From contig NZ_VCRN01000016.1 of the NCBI RefSeq assembly GCF_009849585.1, positions 1 to 64,000 of the forward strand: a stretch of DNA of 64,000 nt, given 5' to 3'. Below the pieces are notes generated by a model. It ran no database searches, was not told where the DNA came from, and was given only the letters and a program-made list of their open reading frames with translations. Positions 28,112 through 36,006 of this stretch are shown piece after piece (position 1 is the first letter of the stretch; each line of letters begins with the position of its first letter). A program made the translations under genes and the position numbers. Source of the stretch: Bacillus sp. ZZV12-4809. Its GTDB lineage: Bacteria > Bacillota > Bacilli > Bacillales > Cytobacillaceae.

Positions 28112-29479
28112 TTAATGTCCGCCCATGATGAAATTAATAATAAAGGCAGCACTCACAAAATACATGATCCAGTGGATTTGATGATGCTTGCCTGTCAGGA
28201 GCTTAAGCAGAGTATAAGAGATAAAGCCGAATGCCAATCCCTGGGCAATACTGAAGGTTAAAGGCATAAGAACGATTGTCAAAAATACCGGAATAACATC
28301 AGTGAAGTCATCAAAGCTTATATGTTTTATTTCACTAAGCATTAAGGCTCCTACAAGAATGAGAATAGGCGCAGTGGCGACAGACGGTATAAAATAGATA
28401 AGCGGAGCAAAGATGAGCGACAGGAAGAAAAGTACAGCTGCAGTTAATGCCGTTAAGCCAGTCCGTCCGCCTTCTGAGATTCCTGTGGCATTCTCCACAT
28501 AAGCATTTAAGGCAGTGCTACCGAAGGCTGCACTTGCCATCGTACCTACGGCATCTGCCTGAAGGGCACGGTCCAGGTTTTCAATTTTTCCATTTTTATC
28601 TGTGAGGCCAGCTTTTCTTGATAGTCCGATGAGGGTTGCTAAATTGTCAAATAATTCTACAATTGTGAAGGAGAAAATGACTGAGATGATGCCATATTTT
28701 ACGGCTCCCATAATATCCATAGCTAAAAACGTCTCAGACATGCTTGGCAGATTAAGGGAAACGATATCACTTACGGCTTTTGGGTAGGCAATGAAGCCAA
28801 CAATCATGGCTGCTGCACTCGTTCCCAATATACTGATAAGCAGGGCGCCTTTTACTTTCTTTGCCATCAGGAGTGCGGCAATAATCAATCCGAATAGGGC
28901 AAGCAGTGGCCCCTTGCTTGTGATGCTTCCCAAGCCGACAAATGTAGCTTCATTTGCGACCACTAATTCTGCATTTTTTAACCCGATAAAGGCTATAAAT
29001 AAACCAATTCCAACACCTATAGCTGACTTTAAGACATCCGGGACACCATCTACAACCTTCTGCCGGACTCCGGTAACGGTCAAAATTAAAAACACAATCC
29101 CCGAAATAAATACAGCTCCCAGGGCTGTTTGCCAGGAAAGCCCCTGTCCAAGCACCACCGTATAGGCAAAAAAGGCATTCAGCCCCATGCCCGGGGCAAC
29201 TGCTACAGGGAAATTTGCCCACAGAGCCATTAGAAGAGTACAGAAGACACTTGCGTAAATGGTTGCTGCCAGTGCAGCTTCTTTTGGTATGCCCGCGTCA
29301 GCTAAGATGATCGGGTTGACAAAGATAATATAACTCATTGTCAAAAACGATGTAATGCCTGCCAGTATTTCTGTCTTTGCATTTGTATTTCGTGCGGAAA
29401 GCTTAAAGAGCCGTTCTAAGAGGTTCGCATTTGAGGCAGGCGGGAGGCCCGACCCAAGATCCTTTTCAATCGTCGACAT
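28112..29479 (-). CDS. NCS2-family purine permease (AzgA/PbuG-like)
   Basis: A 455-residue transporter with about 12-14 membrane segments. Signatures are TSFLTMSYIIFVNP, PVAVAPGMGLNAFFAYTVV and VELFDNLATLIGL, and GSTALNAYVENATGISEGGRTGLTA is present in part. These belong to the AzgA-like NCS2 branch, which takes up adenine, hypoxanthine or guanine. It lies 40 bases upstream of ade, so adenine or hypoxanthine is the likely substrate. AAGGAGTGA precedes the ATG. Confidence 0.93.
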   Translation of the reverse strand: MSTIEKDLGSGLPPASNANLLERLFKLSARNTNAKTEILAGITSFLTMSYIIFVNPIILADAGIPKEAALAATIYASVFCTLLMALWANFPVAVAPGMGLNAFFAYTVVLGQGLSWQTALGAVFISGIVFLILTVTGVRQKVVDGVPDVLKSAIGVGIGLFIAFIGLKNAELVVANEATFVGLGSITSKGPLLALFGLIIAALLMAKKVKGALLISILGTSAAAMIVGFIAYPKAVSDIVSLNLPSMSETFLAMDIMGAVKYGIISVIFSFTIVELFDNLATLIGLSRKAGLTDKNGKIENLDRALQADAVGTMASAAFGSTALNAYVENATGISEGGRTGLTALTAAVLFFLSLIFAPLIYFIPSVATAPILILVGALMLSEIKHISFDDFTDVIPVFLTIVLMPLTFSIAQGLAFGFISYTLLKLLTGKHHQIHWIMYFVSAAFIINFIMGGH

Positions 29480-29571
29480 GAAAGGTCACTCCTTATTCAT
29501 GGTTAATGTTCATCCTGAGAAACGAACTGACTTGACCATGGAATAGGCGGGAGATCTTTTTCTGCAGTTTA

Positions 29572-29886
29572 TTAGATGGGTTCAATAAAAACATCCATGA
29601 TGCCGCCGCATATTCCGCCATCTTCATAAAACAGCCCTTTTGTTAAATCAACACGCTTTTGACTGGGGGTATTTGTTTGCATAACCTCGAAAGCCTTCTC
29701 AATTACTTCTGCTTCTCCGCAGCCACCGCCAATTGTTCCTTCAATTCTTCCGCAGGGGAACACAATCATCCGGCTTCCGATTTTTCTCGGAGTAGAGCCT
29801 TTTGTGCGGATAATGGTGGCGAGGGCTGCTTTCTCACCTCCTTTCCGGATATCGAGGGTGCGCTTTATAAGCTGCATTTGGTCCAT
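29572..29886 (-). CDS. XdhC/CoxI-family N-terminal domain protein
   Basis: A 104-residue stand-alone XdhC_CoxI domain: ATIIRTKGSTPRKIGSRM, then IEGTIGGGCGEAEVI and GICGGIMDVFIEP, including the conserved GCGE Cys and the CGG Cys. XdhC proteins bind and sulfurate or insert molybdenum cofactor into xanthine dehydrogenase. It overlaps the next upstream gene by 22 bases. The usual C-terminal Rossmann domain is missing here but is encoded by that neighbour. GAGGGGG precedes the ATG. Confidence 0.88.
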   Translation of the reverse strand: MDQMQLIKRTLDIRKGGEKAALATIIRTKGSTPRKIGSRMIVFPCGRIEGTIGGGCGEAEVIEKAFEVMQTNTPSQKRVDLTKGLFYEDGGICGGIMDVFIEPI

Positions 29887-30698
29887 TTGCCAGCCCCCTC
29901 ACGGAACCCCAATTTTGCAAATCTTTTAATTTGCGAACTTAAGGAATCTCCGGATTTTTGATTTTTCACTTTCAGAATTTCTGCCATGATGCTGACTGCA
30001 ATCTCCGCAGGTGTTTCAGCTCCAATATCTAGACCCACCGGTGTGTATAGATTTTCAAAGCTCTCATCAGGAAAATCCTGATGCAATTCTTCAAAAACAC
30101 CCGATATACGCCTTCTGCTGCCGATCATGCCAATGTATCCTGCCTGACATTTTCTTTTTAAAAGTTCATTCAAACTGAGAACATCATACTTATGTCCCCG
30201 TGTAAGAAGGAGTATATAAGTTTTTTCCGAAATTTCAACATGCCTGAAATAATCCAGATAGGATTGGCAAACCACTTCATCTGCCTTTGGAAAACGTTCT
30301 CTGTTTGCAAACTCTTTCCGGTCGTCTATTACTGTCACGAAAAATCCGAGCATCCGTCCCATTTCTGCCACGGGTTCACACACATGGCCGGCACCGGCGA
30401 CTATTAAATGGAGCGGAGAAGGGAAGTACTCGGCAAAACATTCAATTAGACTATCGTTCCACATAAATCTCACAGTTCCGGACCGTTTTTTGGTGACCAG
30501 TTTATTGCATTGCACTGTTAGTAGTTTCTTTACATCCATGGGCAGAAGGGAGGATTCCGTGCAGAACTCCCCTTCTGGCCATAATAAAGCTTTGGTTCCG
30601 ATGAGTTTTTCTTCAGGATAGTCTGTTATAGTCAGCAGAAACGTGTCTTTCCGATTTTTGATGGACTCTTCTAATCTGGCAAATAAATTGCGGCTCAT
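29865..30698 (-). CDS. XdhC-family protein with Rossmann C-terminal domain
   Basis: A 277-residue protein. A divergent N-terminal XdhC-like domain (FLLTITDYPEEKLIGTKALLW) lacks the conserved Cys set. The XdhC_C Rossmann domain follows with HLIVAGAGHVCEPVAEMGRMLGF, VIDDRKEFANRERFP and GMIGSRRR, plus DIGAETPAEIAVSIMAEI. It probably works with the small XdhC protein encoded next in MoCo delivery (compare B. subtilis PucA). The ATG at 30698 fits the AAGGTGA site. That site overlaps the stop of the Mo subunit gene. Confidence 0.9.
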   Translation of the reverse strand: MSRNLFARLEESIKNRKDTFLLTITDYPEEKLIGTKALLWPEGEFCTESSLLPMDVKKLLTVQCNKLVTKKRSGTVRFMWNDSLIECFAEYFPSPLHLIVAGAGHVCEPVAEMGRMLGFFVTVIDDRKEFANRERFPKADEVVCQSYLDYFRHVEISEKTYILLLTRGHKYDVLSLNELLKRKCQAGYIGMIGSRRRISGVFEELHQDFPDESFENLYTPVGLDIGAETPAEIAVSIMAEILKVKNQKSGDSLSSQIKRFAKLGFREGAGKWTKCSL

Positions 30699-30706
30699 CA
30701 ATAGGA

Positions 30707-32995
30707 TCACCTTGGGGATTGGACTTTTTGTTTTTTGAGATCTTTCAATGCATTAAAAACTCTTTCAGGAGTAGCAGGCAAATGAAATATTCTGGCCCCT
30801 GTTGCATCATATATGGCTGACATAATAGCAGCAATTATCGGAATCATTACCACTTCCCCAATGCCCTTTGCGCCAAAGGGGCCAGATTGTTCTGGCTCTT
30901 CAACCGGAAAGGTCTCAATTAAAGGAGTCTCGCGAATAGTAGGAATGATATAATCAGTGAAATTCCGCGTTTTATGGTATCCATTTTCAATCAGCACATC
31001 TTCATAAAGAGTATAGCCGATGCCCATTACTGCTCCCCCTTCAGCCTGGCCCTCTAAGCCCTGCGGATTAATGACTTTGCCTGCATCCGGGATGGAAACT
31101 ACCCGAAGAACTTCTGTTTCGCCTGTTAAAGTATCAACTTCCACCATCACCACATGTGTCAAATATCCGTATAAATGGTGGGGGGCACCGCCGGAGCCTT
31201 TGATTTCATCTTTTTCTTTCGGCAGGTAGAAGTGTCCTTCTACTCTAGTTGCCTTATGATGATCATAAAGGTATTTATAGATAGATTTATAAGGTATAAT
31301 CTGCTCATTGGCTGATAGGTGGTTCGGTTTTAAATTAATTTGGGACGCATCTAGATTCAGCATTTCAGCAGCAGTTTGAATAAGAAGCTGGGTCATCCGG
31401 GGAGCTGCTTGAGCAATAGCTCTTCCGCCGGTATAGGTGGAGCGGGAGGCAGTTACAGTACCGCCATCAAGTGTTTTTTGTGTATCACCTTGAATAATTC
31501 TGATATTGCTGATATCACAGGTCAGCATTTCTGCGGCTATCTGGGCATAAGCGGTGCTGTTGCCTCCTCCGATTTCCTCGCATCCCACACCTACAAGGAA
31601 AGTTCCATCCGGCTGAAGTTCAATAGAGGCTGCTCCATAATCAGGGAGGCCAATACCCATTCCGATACCATGAAAGGAAGTTGCCAGGGATACTCCGCGT
31701 TTTTTCCATGGCTCACTTACTTCAGATTTGTATTTTTCCCTGTTCTTCCACAAATCGCAATTCTCTGCTGTTTCCAGGGTTTTATAAGTGCCAACACTGG
31801 ATTTGACAATATGGCCTACACTTGAAACTTCGCCTTGGTGATAAACATTTTTTTTGCGCAATTCAATAGGGTCCATTCCCAGCTTTTCTGCAATCATGTC
31901 CATATGAGTTTCAATTCCCATGCATACCTGATTGACGCCAAAGCCTCTGAATGCGCCGGAAATGCCATTATTTGTATAAACACAGAAGCCCTCGAGATCC
32001 ACATTAGGAATTTTATAAGGGCCGCATGAATGTTCGATCGCGAGTGCTATGACCGCCCCTCCAAGTGATGCATAAGCACCCGTATCTCCTATGGCTCTCA
32101 CCTGATTGGCAAGCAGTGTCCCGTCTTTTCTGGCAGCAGTCTTCATTTGAACTTTAAATGGATGCCTTTTTATGCCCGCAATGACTGACTCTTCCCGGCT
32201 TAAATGGATTTTTACAGGCCGTCCCTTTGTATGCAGTGCAAGGAGAGCAAGATAAATTTGAACGGTAATCTCATCCTTTCCGCCAAAGGCACCTCCAATT
32301 GGACTTGAGATAACTCTTATTCTTTCTGGGTTATATGCCAGGGATCTCGCAATCTGCATTCGATCGCGGTATGCATATTGGCCAGGGCAGCGAATGGTGA
32401 GGAACCCATCGTCATCCATTACCCCCCAGCCGCCTTCCGTTTCGATAAAAGCATGCATTTGGCGGGGGGAGAAGAAGGTATTCTCGACAATGATGTCAGC
32501 TTCTTCGAATGCTTTCTCGATGTTTCCGTTTTTTATTTTCACATGGCTGTGTAGATTGCCATCAGGATGAAGCTTCGGAGCAGAATCTGTCAGGGCATAT
32601 TCAGCATCTGCAACTACTTCAAGTGGCTCATAGTCCACTTTAATTAAACTCAGTGCCTGTTCTGTGATTTCCAGTGTTTCTGCTCCAACTAATGCTATCG
32701 CATCTCCTGTACACCGGACGACATCGGAGCACAGAACAGGCTGATCGGGAACCACAATCCCAAATCCATTAAAGCCGGGGATATCTTTATGGGTTAGCAC
32801 ACATATCACACCAGGCAGATTTTTGGCTGCCTCAATATCTATTGAATTAATTTTGGCGTGCGGATATTCAGAGCGCAGCACTTTTCCCCAAACCATATTG
32901 TCAAAGTGGTAATCGGTCATATATTTTAATTCACCGGTTACTTTTTCCGGGCCATCGATTCTATTTACCCGTTTCCCAACCCATTTGGTGTTCAC
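30707..32995 (-). CDS. Xanthine dehydrogenase, molybdenum-binding subunit
   Basis: A 762-residue large subunit that hydroxylates hypoxanthine or xanthine at the Mo centre. MoCo-site motifs include PIGGAFGGKDEITVQ, GAFRGFGVNQ, GGGNSTAYAQ and PFGAKGIGE, whose last Glu is the catalytic base. It corresponds to PucD of B. subtilis. The stop overlaps the xdhC gene, and the start overlaps the FAD subunit gene by 4 bases, so translation is coupled. No selenium-hydroxylase maturation genes (yqeB, yqeC) are seen here, so the enzyme is probably selenium-independent. Confidence 0.94.
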   Translation of the reverse strand: MNTKWVGKRVNRIDGPEKVTGELKYMTDYHFDNMVWGKVLRSEYPHAKINSIDIEAAKNLPGVICVLTHKDIPGFNGFGIVVPDQPVLCSDVVRCTGDAIALVGAETLEITEQALSLIKVDYEPLEVVADAEYALTDSAPKLHPDGNLHSHVKIKNGNIEKAFEEADIIVENTFFSPRQMHAFIETEGGWGVMDDDGFLTIRCPGQYAYRDRMQIARSLAYNPERIRVISSPIGGAFGGKDEITVQIYLALLALHTKGRPVKIHLSREESVIAGIKRHPFKVQMKTAARKDGTLLANQVRAIGDTGAYASLGGAVIALAIEHSCGPYKIPNVDLEGFCVYTNNGISGAFRGFGVNQVCMGIETHMDMIAEKLGMDPIELRKKNVYHQGEVSSVGHIVKSSVGTYKTLETAENCDLWKNREKYKSEVSEPWKKRGVSLATSFHGIGMGIGLPDYGAASIELQPDGTFLVGVGCEEIGGGNSTAYAQIAAEMLTCDISNIRIIQGDTQKTLDGGTVTASRSTYTGGRAIAQAAPRMTQLLIQTAAEMLNLDASQINLKPNHLSANEQIIPYKSIYKYLYDHHKATRVEGHFYLPKEKDEIKGSGGAPHHLYGYLTHVVMVEVDTLTGETEVLRVVSIPDAGKVINPQGLEGQAEGGAVMGIGYTLYEDVLIENGYHKTRNFTDYIIPTIRETPLIETFPVEEPEQSGPFGAKGIGEVVMIPIIAAIMSAIYDATGARIFHLPATPERVFNALKDLKKQKVQSPR

Positions 32996-33867
32996 TGGTT
33001 ATTCCACCTCCTCATTAAGCGGTATAATCCTCTTTCCAATAAAGCGCTTGCCATATCCCGTCTATATGTAGCTGTTGCTCTTCCATCTGTGATGGGCATA
33101 ACCTCTTTCCAGGCAATTCTGGCTATGTTCCGGATTAATTCATCATTTAGCGGTCCCAGCGTCAGCACCGATTCACACTTGCGTGCACGTATAATCGTTG
33201 GTGCTACAGATCCGAAGGCGATTTTTCCTTCCCTGCATTTCAGCTCATGGTCCATTATGAGTGAAATAGCAACATTCACAATGGAGATAGATTGCGCTTT
33301 GCGAGGGCCGAGCTTTTGGAAAATCCCTATTTCATTCGGTTTTTGCGGCGTTATTATGATTTTTGTAATCATTTCATTTTCTTTTAAAACAGTTCTGCCG
33401 GGACCAAGGATAAAGTCTTCGATTGGGACGATTCGTTTATCCGACAGCGAGGAGAGTTCAAGTCTTGCTCCGAGAACATACAAAGCCGGAAGGGTATCGC
33501 CTGCAGGAGAGGCAGTGCCAATATTGCCGCCGATTGTTCCCATATTCTGCATTTGAGTGGCGCCGACTTCCCGAGCTGCATCTACGAGAACATCCGCTTT
33601 TCTTTGCAGAAGCGGAGAATGAATAATATCAGTATGTGTTGTCAACGGGCCAATATGAATACAATCTTTACTTTCTATGATATAACGCAGCTCACTTAAG
33701 TTTTTTATATTGATCCAAATTTCCGGCCGCCATTTGCCTTCCTTCATCCGGACTGCAGCATCTGTACCGCCTGCTATCAATTTATGAACCCTGCCTTTCT
33801 TCGATAGCTGCATCAGACATTCGGATAGAGAGGAAGGGGTAAACATATCAATCTCTGAAACAAGCAT
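32992..33867 (-). CDS. Xanthine dehydrogenase, FAD-binding subunit
   Basis: The FAD-binding medium subunit of the molybdenum hydroxylase, about 291 residues. Motifs are LIAGGTDAAVRMKEG (FAD pyrophosphate) and NMGTIGGNIGTASPAGDTLPAL. It corresponds to PucC. The ATG at 33867 follows GGGAGGTAAGCTG; the longer frame to 33900 overlaps the MocA gene without a site. Confidence 0.93.
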   Translation of the reverse strand: MLVSEIDMFTPSSLSECLMQLSKKGRVHKLIAGGTDAAVRMKEGKWRPEIWINIKNLSELRYIIESKDCIHIGPLTTHTDIIHSPLLQRKADVLVDAAREVGATQMQNMGTIGGNIGTASPAGDTLPALYVLGARLELSSLSDKRIVPIEDFILGPGRTVLKENEMITKIIITPQKPNEIGIFQKLGPRKAQSISIVNVAISLIMDHELKCREGKIAFGSVAPTIIRARKCESVLTLGPLNDELIRNIARIAWKEVMPITDGRATATYRRDMASALLERGLYRLMRRWNNQ

Positions 33868-33871
33868 CAGC

Positions 33872-34468
33872 TTACCTCCCTGTATATGTTTTAACCGCAA
33901 TTTTATAATCTTCCTGGCGATTCAGGTTGAGATGAATCTGTTCATTTTCCACTGGCACCTCAAGGAGAAATTGCTTATGCTGTTGAATTACATGCCTCAA
34001 ACCCATATTCTCTTCCTTTATTGATAAAAGCTCGTTCCTCAATCGGGACGAAAAGAGGATGGGGTGCCCTCTTTTGCCCTGGCAGCTAGGGACTGCAATC
34101 AGGCAGCGGGTTTTTCTAAAGTCACCTGCGAGCTTATTAATGACCTCAGTATGAAGCGGCTGGTCGACGGATGTAATCAGAATCGTATCTGATAACGCGT
34201 CCGCGGCTTTCACCCCCGCAATGATTGACGAGCATTTTCCATCCTGAAAGTGTTCATTTATGATCATATTTGCAGAATACTTTTTTCCAATTGAATGAAA
34301 TGTATCGGCTTCATAACCCAATACAACTACAATATCTGTGAACACCGATTTTCTGAGTGTGTTCAGCTGATGTTCGAATAATGTCGTACCATTCCATGGC
34401 AGCAGTCCTTTTAGAGTACCCATTCTGCTGGACTGGCCCGCGGCAAGTAAAATGGCTGTATGTGTCAT
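33872..34468 (-). CDS. MocA-like molybdopterin nucleotidyltransferase
   Basis: A 198-residue nucleotidyltransferase with LLAAGQSSRMGTLKGLLPW at the N-terminus and TSVDQPL at the metal site. It probably makes molybdopterin cytosine dinucleotide for the xanthine dehydrogenase, as inferred for PucB. It lies between the FAD and Fe-S subunit genes, 3 bases after the latter. Confidence 0.92.
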   Translation of the reverse strand: MTHTAILLAAGQSSRMGTLKGLLPWNGTTLFEHQLNTLRKSVFTDIVVVLGYEADTFHSIGKKYSANMIINEHFQDGKCSSIIAGVKAADALSDTILITSVDQPLHTEVINKLAGDFRKTRCLIAVPSCQGKRGHPILFSSRLRNELLSIKEENMGLRHVIQQHKQFLLEVPVENEQIHLNLNRQEDYKIAVKTYTGR

Positions 34469-34471
34469 GGA

Positions 34472-34960
34472 TTATCGGATTGTTTCAGGCTCGGATATTT
34501 TTTGGCTGGCAGCTGTCTGAACGGCCTTGATAATTTTGGTATAGCCTGTACAGCGGCACAGGTTCCCTCCTAATGCGGTTTTAATTTCCCCAACGGATGG
34601 AACATGGTCAATTCCATCCAAGAAAGCTTTTGCTGATACGATGATTCCCGGGGTACAGTACCCGCATTGTGTTGCTCCTTCGGCAATAAAAGATTCCTGA
34701 ATGACATCAAGATTTGGTGATAGTCCGACTCCTTCACAAGTGGTGATCACCTGGTTTTCCGCCTGGCCAGCAAGGACAAGACAGGAACATACAACCTCAT
34801 TATTGATTAGAACAGAGCATGATCCGCATTCTCCCTTTCCGCAGCATTCCTTGCTTGCAGTCAAACCCAGCTCTTCTCTTAATACATCCAGGAGCGGTTT
34901 CGCAGGCGGGCAAACGACCGTACAATCCTTCCCGTTAACAATAAAATGAATACTTTTCAA
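34472..34960 (-). CDS. Xanthine dehydrogenase, 2Fe-2S subunit
   Basis: A 162-residue small subunit carrying two 2Fe-2S clusters. A plant-type ferredoxin domain (ECCGKGECGSCSVLINNEVVCSC) is followed by an all-helical domain (ATQCGYCTPGI and GGNLCRCTGYTKI). It passes electrons from Mo to FAD and corresponds to PucE. The start is TTG with GAGGAGGCG upstream. It is the first gene of the leftward purine operon, whose 5' leader holds a purine riboswitch. Confidence 0.94.
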   Translation of the reverse strand: MKSIHFIVNGKDCTVVCPPAKPLLDVLREELGLTASKECCGKGECGSCSVLINNEVVCSCLVLAGQAENQVITTCEGVGLSPNLDVIQESFIAEGATQCGYCTPGIIVSAKAFLDGIDHVPSVGEIKTALGGNLCRCTGYTKIIKAVQTAASQKISEPETIR

Positions 34961-35104
34961 ATCTTCGCCTCCTCATAGATTTTGAAACCATTGGCAATGA
35001 GAAAAAAGTGTGAGCAGTTTTGTATGGGATAGTAGCCTGGCGAGCAGGAAGAGGTATTTAAATTATGATATTATGCATCTTCTTCTAAATAGACTAATAA
35101 GCAC

Positions 35105-35162
35105 AAAAAAATTCCTGCACAAAAGGTTCCTGTATGTAATCAACAGGAAATATCCCTTTCGT
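35105..35162 (-). terminator. Expression platform of the purine riboswitch
   Basis: All on the minus strand. TTTCCTG (35144-35150) can pair with a first CAGGAA (35127-35132) or with a second CAGGAA (35112-35117) that is followed by seven T (35105-35111). The P1 3' strand ACGAAAGG (35155-35162) can pair with CCTTTTGT (35119-35126), which would hold the first hairpin and free the second CAGGAA. This gives readable terminator and antiterminator states. Confidence 0.65.
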
Positions 35163-35220
35163 AGATAGGAATTACGGTTCCCAGTAGAAACCCTCAAACC
35201 GATTATTGAGGTTATACGAA
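35158..35220 (-). promoter_or_regulatory. Purine riboswitch aptamer (C74, guanine/xanthine class)
   Basis: Read on the minus strand, P1 is TTCGTA/TACGAA (6 bp perfect). P2 is CCTCAA/TTGAGG with loop TAATCGGT, J2/3 is GTTTCTAC, and P3 is TGGGAA/TTCCTA with loop CCGTAA. J3/1 is TC, placing C at the specificity position 74. All three conserved elements (J2/3 UUUCUAC, L2 and L3 cores, three-way junction) are present. C74 predicts guanine, hypoxanthine or xanthine, not adenine. It precedes the xdh/ade operon. Confidence 0.88.
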
Positions 35221-35351
35221 AATTCTATTTAATTTTTCTTGATGCTGAAGGGAGGTTTTACAGGGACAATTATAGAAATATAGGGGGAGTTGATTTGTAG
35301 TGTAATAGTTAAGTTAATATTTTGTCAAGTGAGAATTTTCTGAAAAAGATA

Positions 35352-35380
35352 TTGACTTATAAAATAGCCTTGTTTAATAT
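35352..35380 (+). promoter_or_regulatory. Sigma-A promoter of the DUF2294 gene
   Basis: TTGACT (35352-35357), a 17-base spacer and TAATAT (35375-35380) lie 21 bases before the ATG, giving a very short leader with AGGAGG. Confidence 0.7.
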
Positions 35381-35401
35381 AGTGATTAACAGGAGGATTA
35401 C

Positions 35402-35752
35402 ATGACTGTATTAACCTCAAAATTATTTCAAACAATAAAAAAAGATCTCGCTTTTCTCTATAATCGTGTGAACCAGGAAATCTATGGAACAGGCGTGAAA
35501 AAACAGCGTATTGAAACATTTGATGATAGAGTCATCATCTTCGCACAGCATAAGCGTGTTCAGGCACTGCAGATGCTGAGTCAGAACTTCCATCACCTGA
35601 CCATTTCGGTTGATTCAGCATTGATTGTTGAATTTAAATCGCTTCTAAAAGGTATGATTGAAGATGCTCTTCATTTGAAAGTCAAAACGATTTTAAAAGA
35701 TTATGATCCTGTTACTGAAGAAGCCTGCACCATTATTTATTTTCAAGAATAG
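35402..35752 (+). CDS. DUF2294-family protein
   Basis: A 116-residue soluble protein with the DUF2294 layout (LYNRVNQEIYGTGVKKQRIETFDDRVIIFAQHKR, then LLKGMIEDALHLKVKTILKDYDPVTEEACTIIYF). Function is unknown; relatives are often found near molybdoenzyme genes in Bacillaceae, as I recall. It sits between the divergent xdh and microcompartment operons with its own promoter, and may be a regulator or assembly helper. Confidence 0.88.
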   Translation: MTVLTSKLFQTIKKDLAFLYNRVNQEIYGTGVKKQRIETFDDRVIIFAQHKRVQALQMLSQNFHHLTISVDSALIVEFKSLLKGMIEDALHLKVKTILKDYDPVTEEACTIIYFQE

Positions 35753-35783
35753 AAGTTTTACATTTTGTTTGGGAGAGCTGTGC

Positions 35784-35840
35784 ATGACGCAGTTTTTCTT
35801 AAACCTGAATATAGGAGCGGTTCCTTTGTCTTTTGTTTAA
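35784..35840 (+). CDS. Putative 18-codon leader peptide before the permease/BMC operon
   Basis: MTQFFLNLNIGAVPLSFV followed by TAA, preceded by TTGGGAGAG 9 bases before the ATG. The peptide is hydrophobic with no repeated regulatory codon. Its last third overlaps GCGGTT, which can pair with AACCGC of the terminator-like hairpin just downstream. It may be a leader peptide of an attenuator; chance occurrence is possible. Confidence 0.35.
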   Translation: MTQFFLNLNIGAVPLSFV

Positions 35841-35854
35841 CGGAAGCTGAATGA

Positions 35855-35915
35855 AACCGCAGTAATAGAACATCTATTGTTTACTTTGATGTTATCTATT
35901 GCTGCGGTTTTTTTA
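35855..35915 (+). terminator. Terminator or attenuator hairpin upstream of the permease gene
   Basis: AAACCGCAG(TAA)TAGA and TCTA(TTG)CTGCGGTTT pair around an inner ACATC/GATGT arm, followed by seven T. It lies about 100 bases after the DUF2294 stop and 90 bases before the permease start. It may end the DUF2294 transcript or attenuate the operon. Confidence 0.7.
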
Positions 35916-36006
35916 TACACATTTTTCATTTGGGAGGTGATGCCGGTTTTTAAAAGCTGGAGTCAGGCTGTGGCATAACAAAGAATTAAACCTGGGGGGA
36001 AAATCT

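Larger units (their letters stand above)
34961..35401. promoter_or_regulatory. Divergent control region between the xdh operon and the DUF2294 gene
   Basis: A 441-base gap. On the minus strand it holds, from high to low coordinate, a possible -35 TTGACA (35323-35328), the riboswitch aptamer, its expression platform, and about 140 bases of further leader before the xdh Fe-S gene. On the plus strand it holds the DUF2294 promoter. Confidence 0.7.

Noticed and set aside
30707..32995. Selenium-dependent molybdenum hydroxylase
   Set aside because: Despite selA in the window, the yqeB/yqeC markers of that system are not adjacent and the operon resembles the selenium-independent Bacillus puc type.
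34701..34949. Plus-strand ORF antisense to the xdh 2Fe-2S gene
   Set aside because: Shadow ORF; the opposite strand has clear ferredoxin motifs.
35757..36006. A second purine riboswitch before the permease/BMC operon
   Set aside because: No UUUCUAC J2/3 or paired L2/L3 cores could be found on the plus strand; only a hairpin with a U tract is present.
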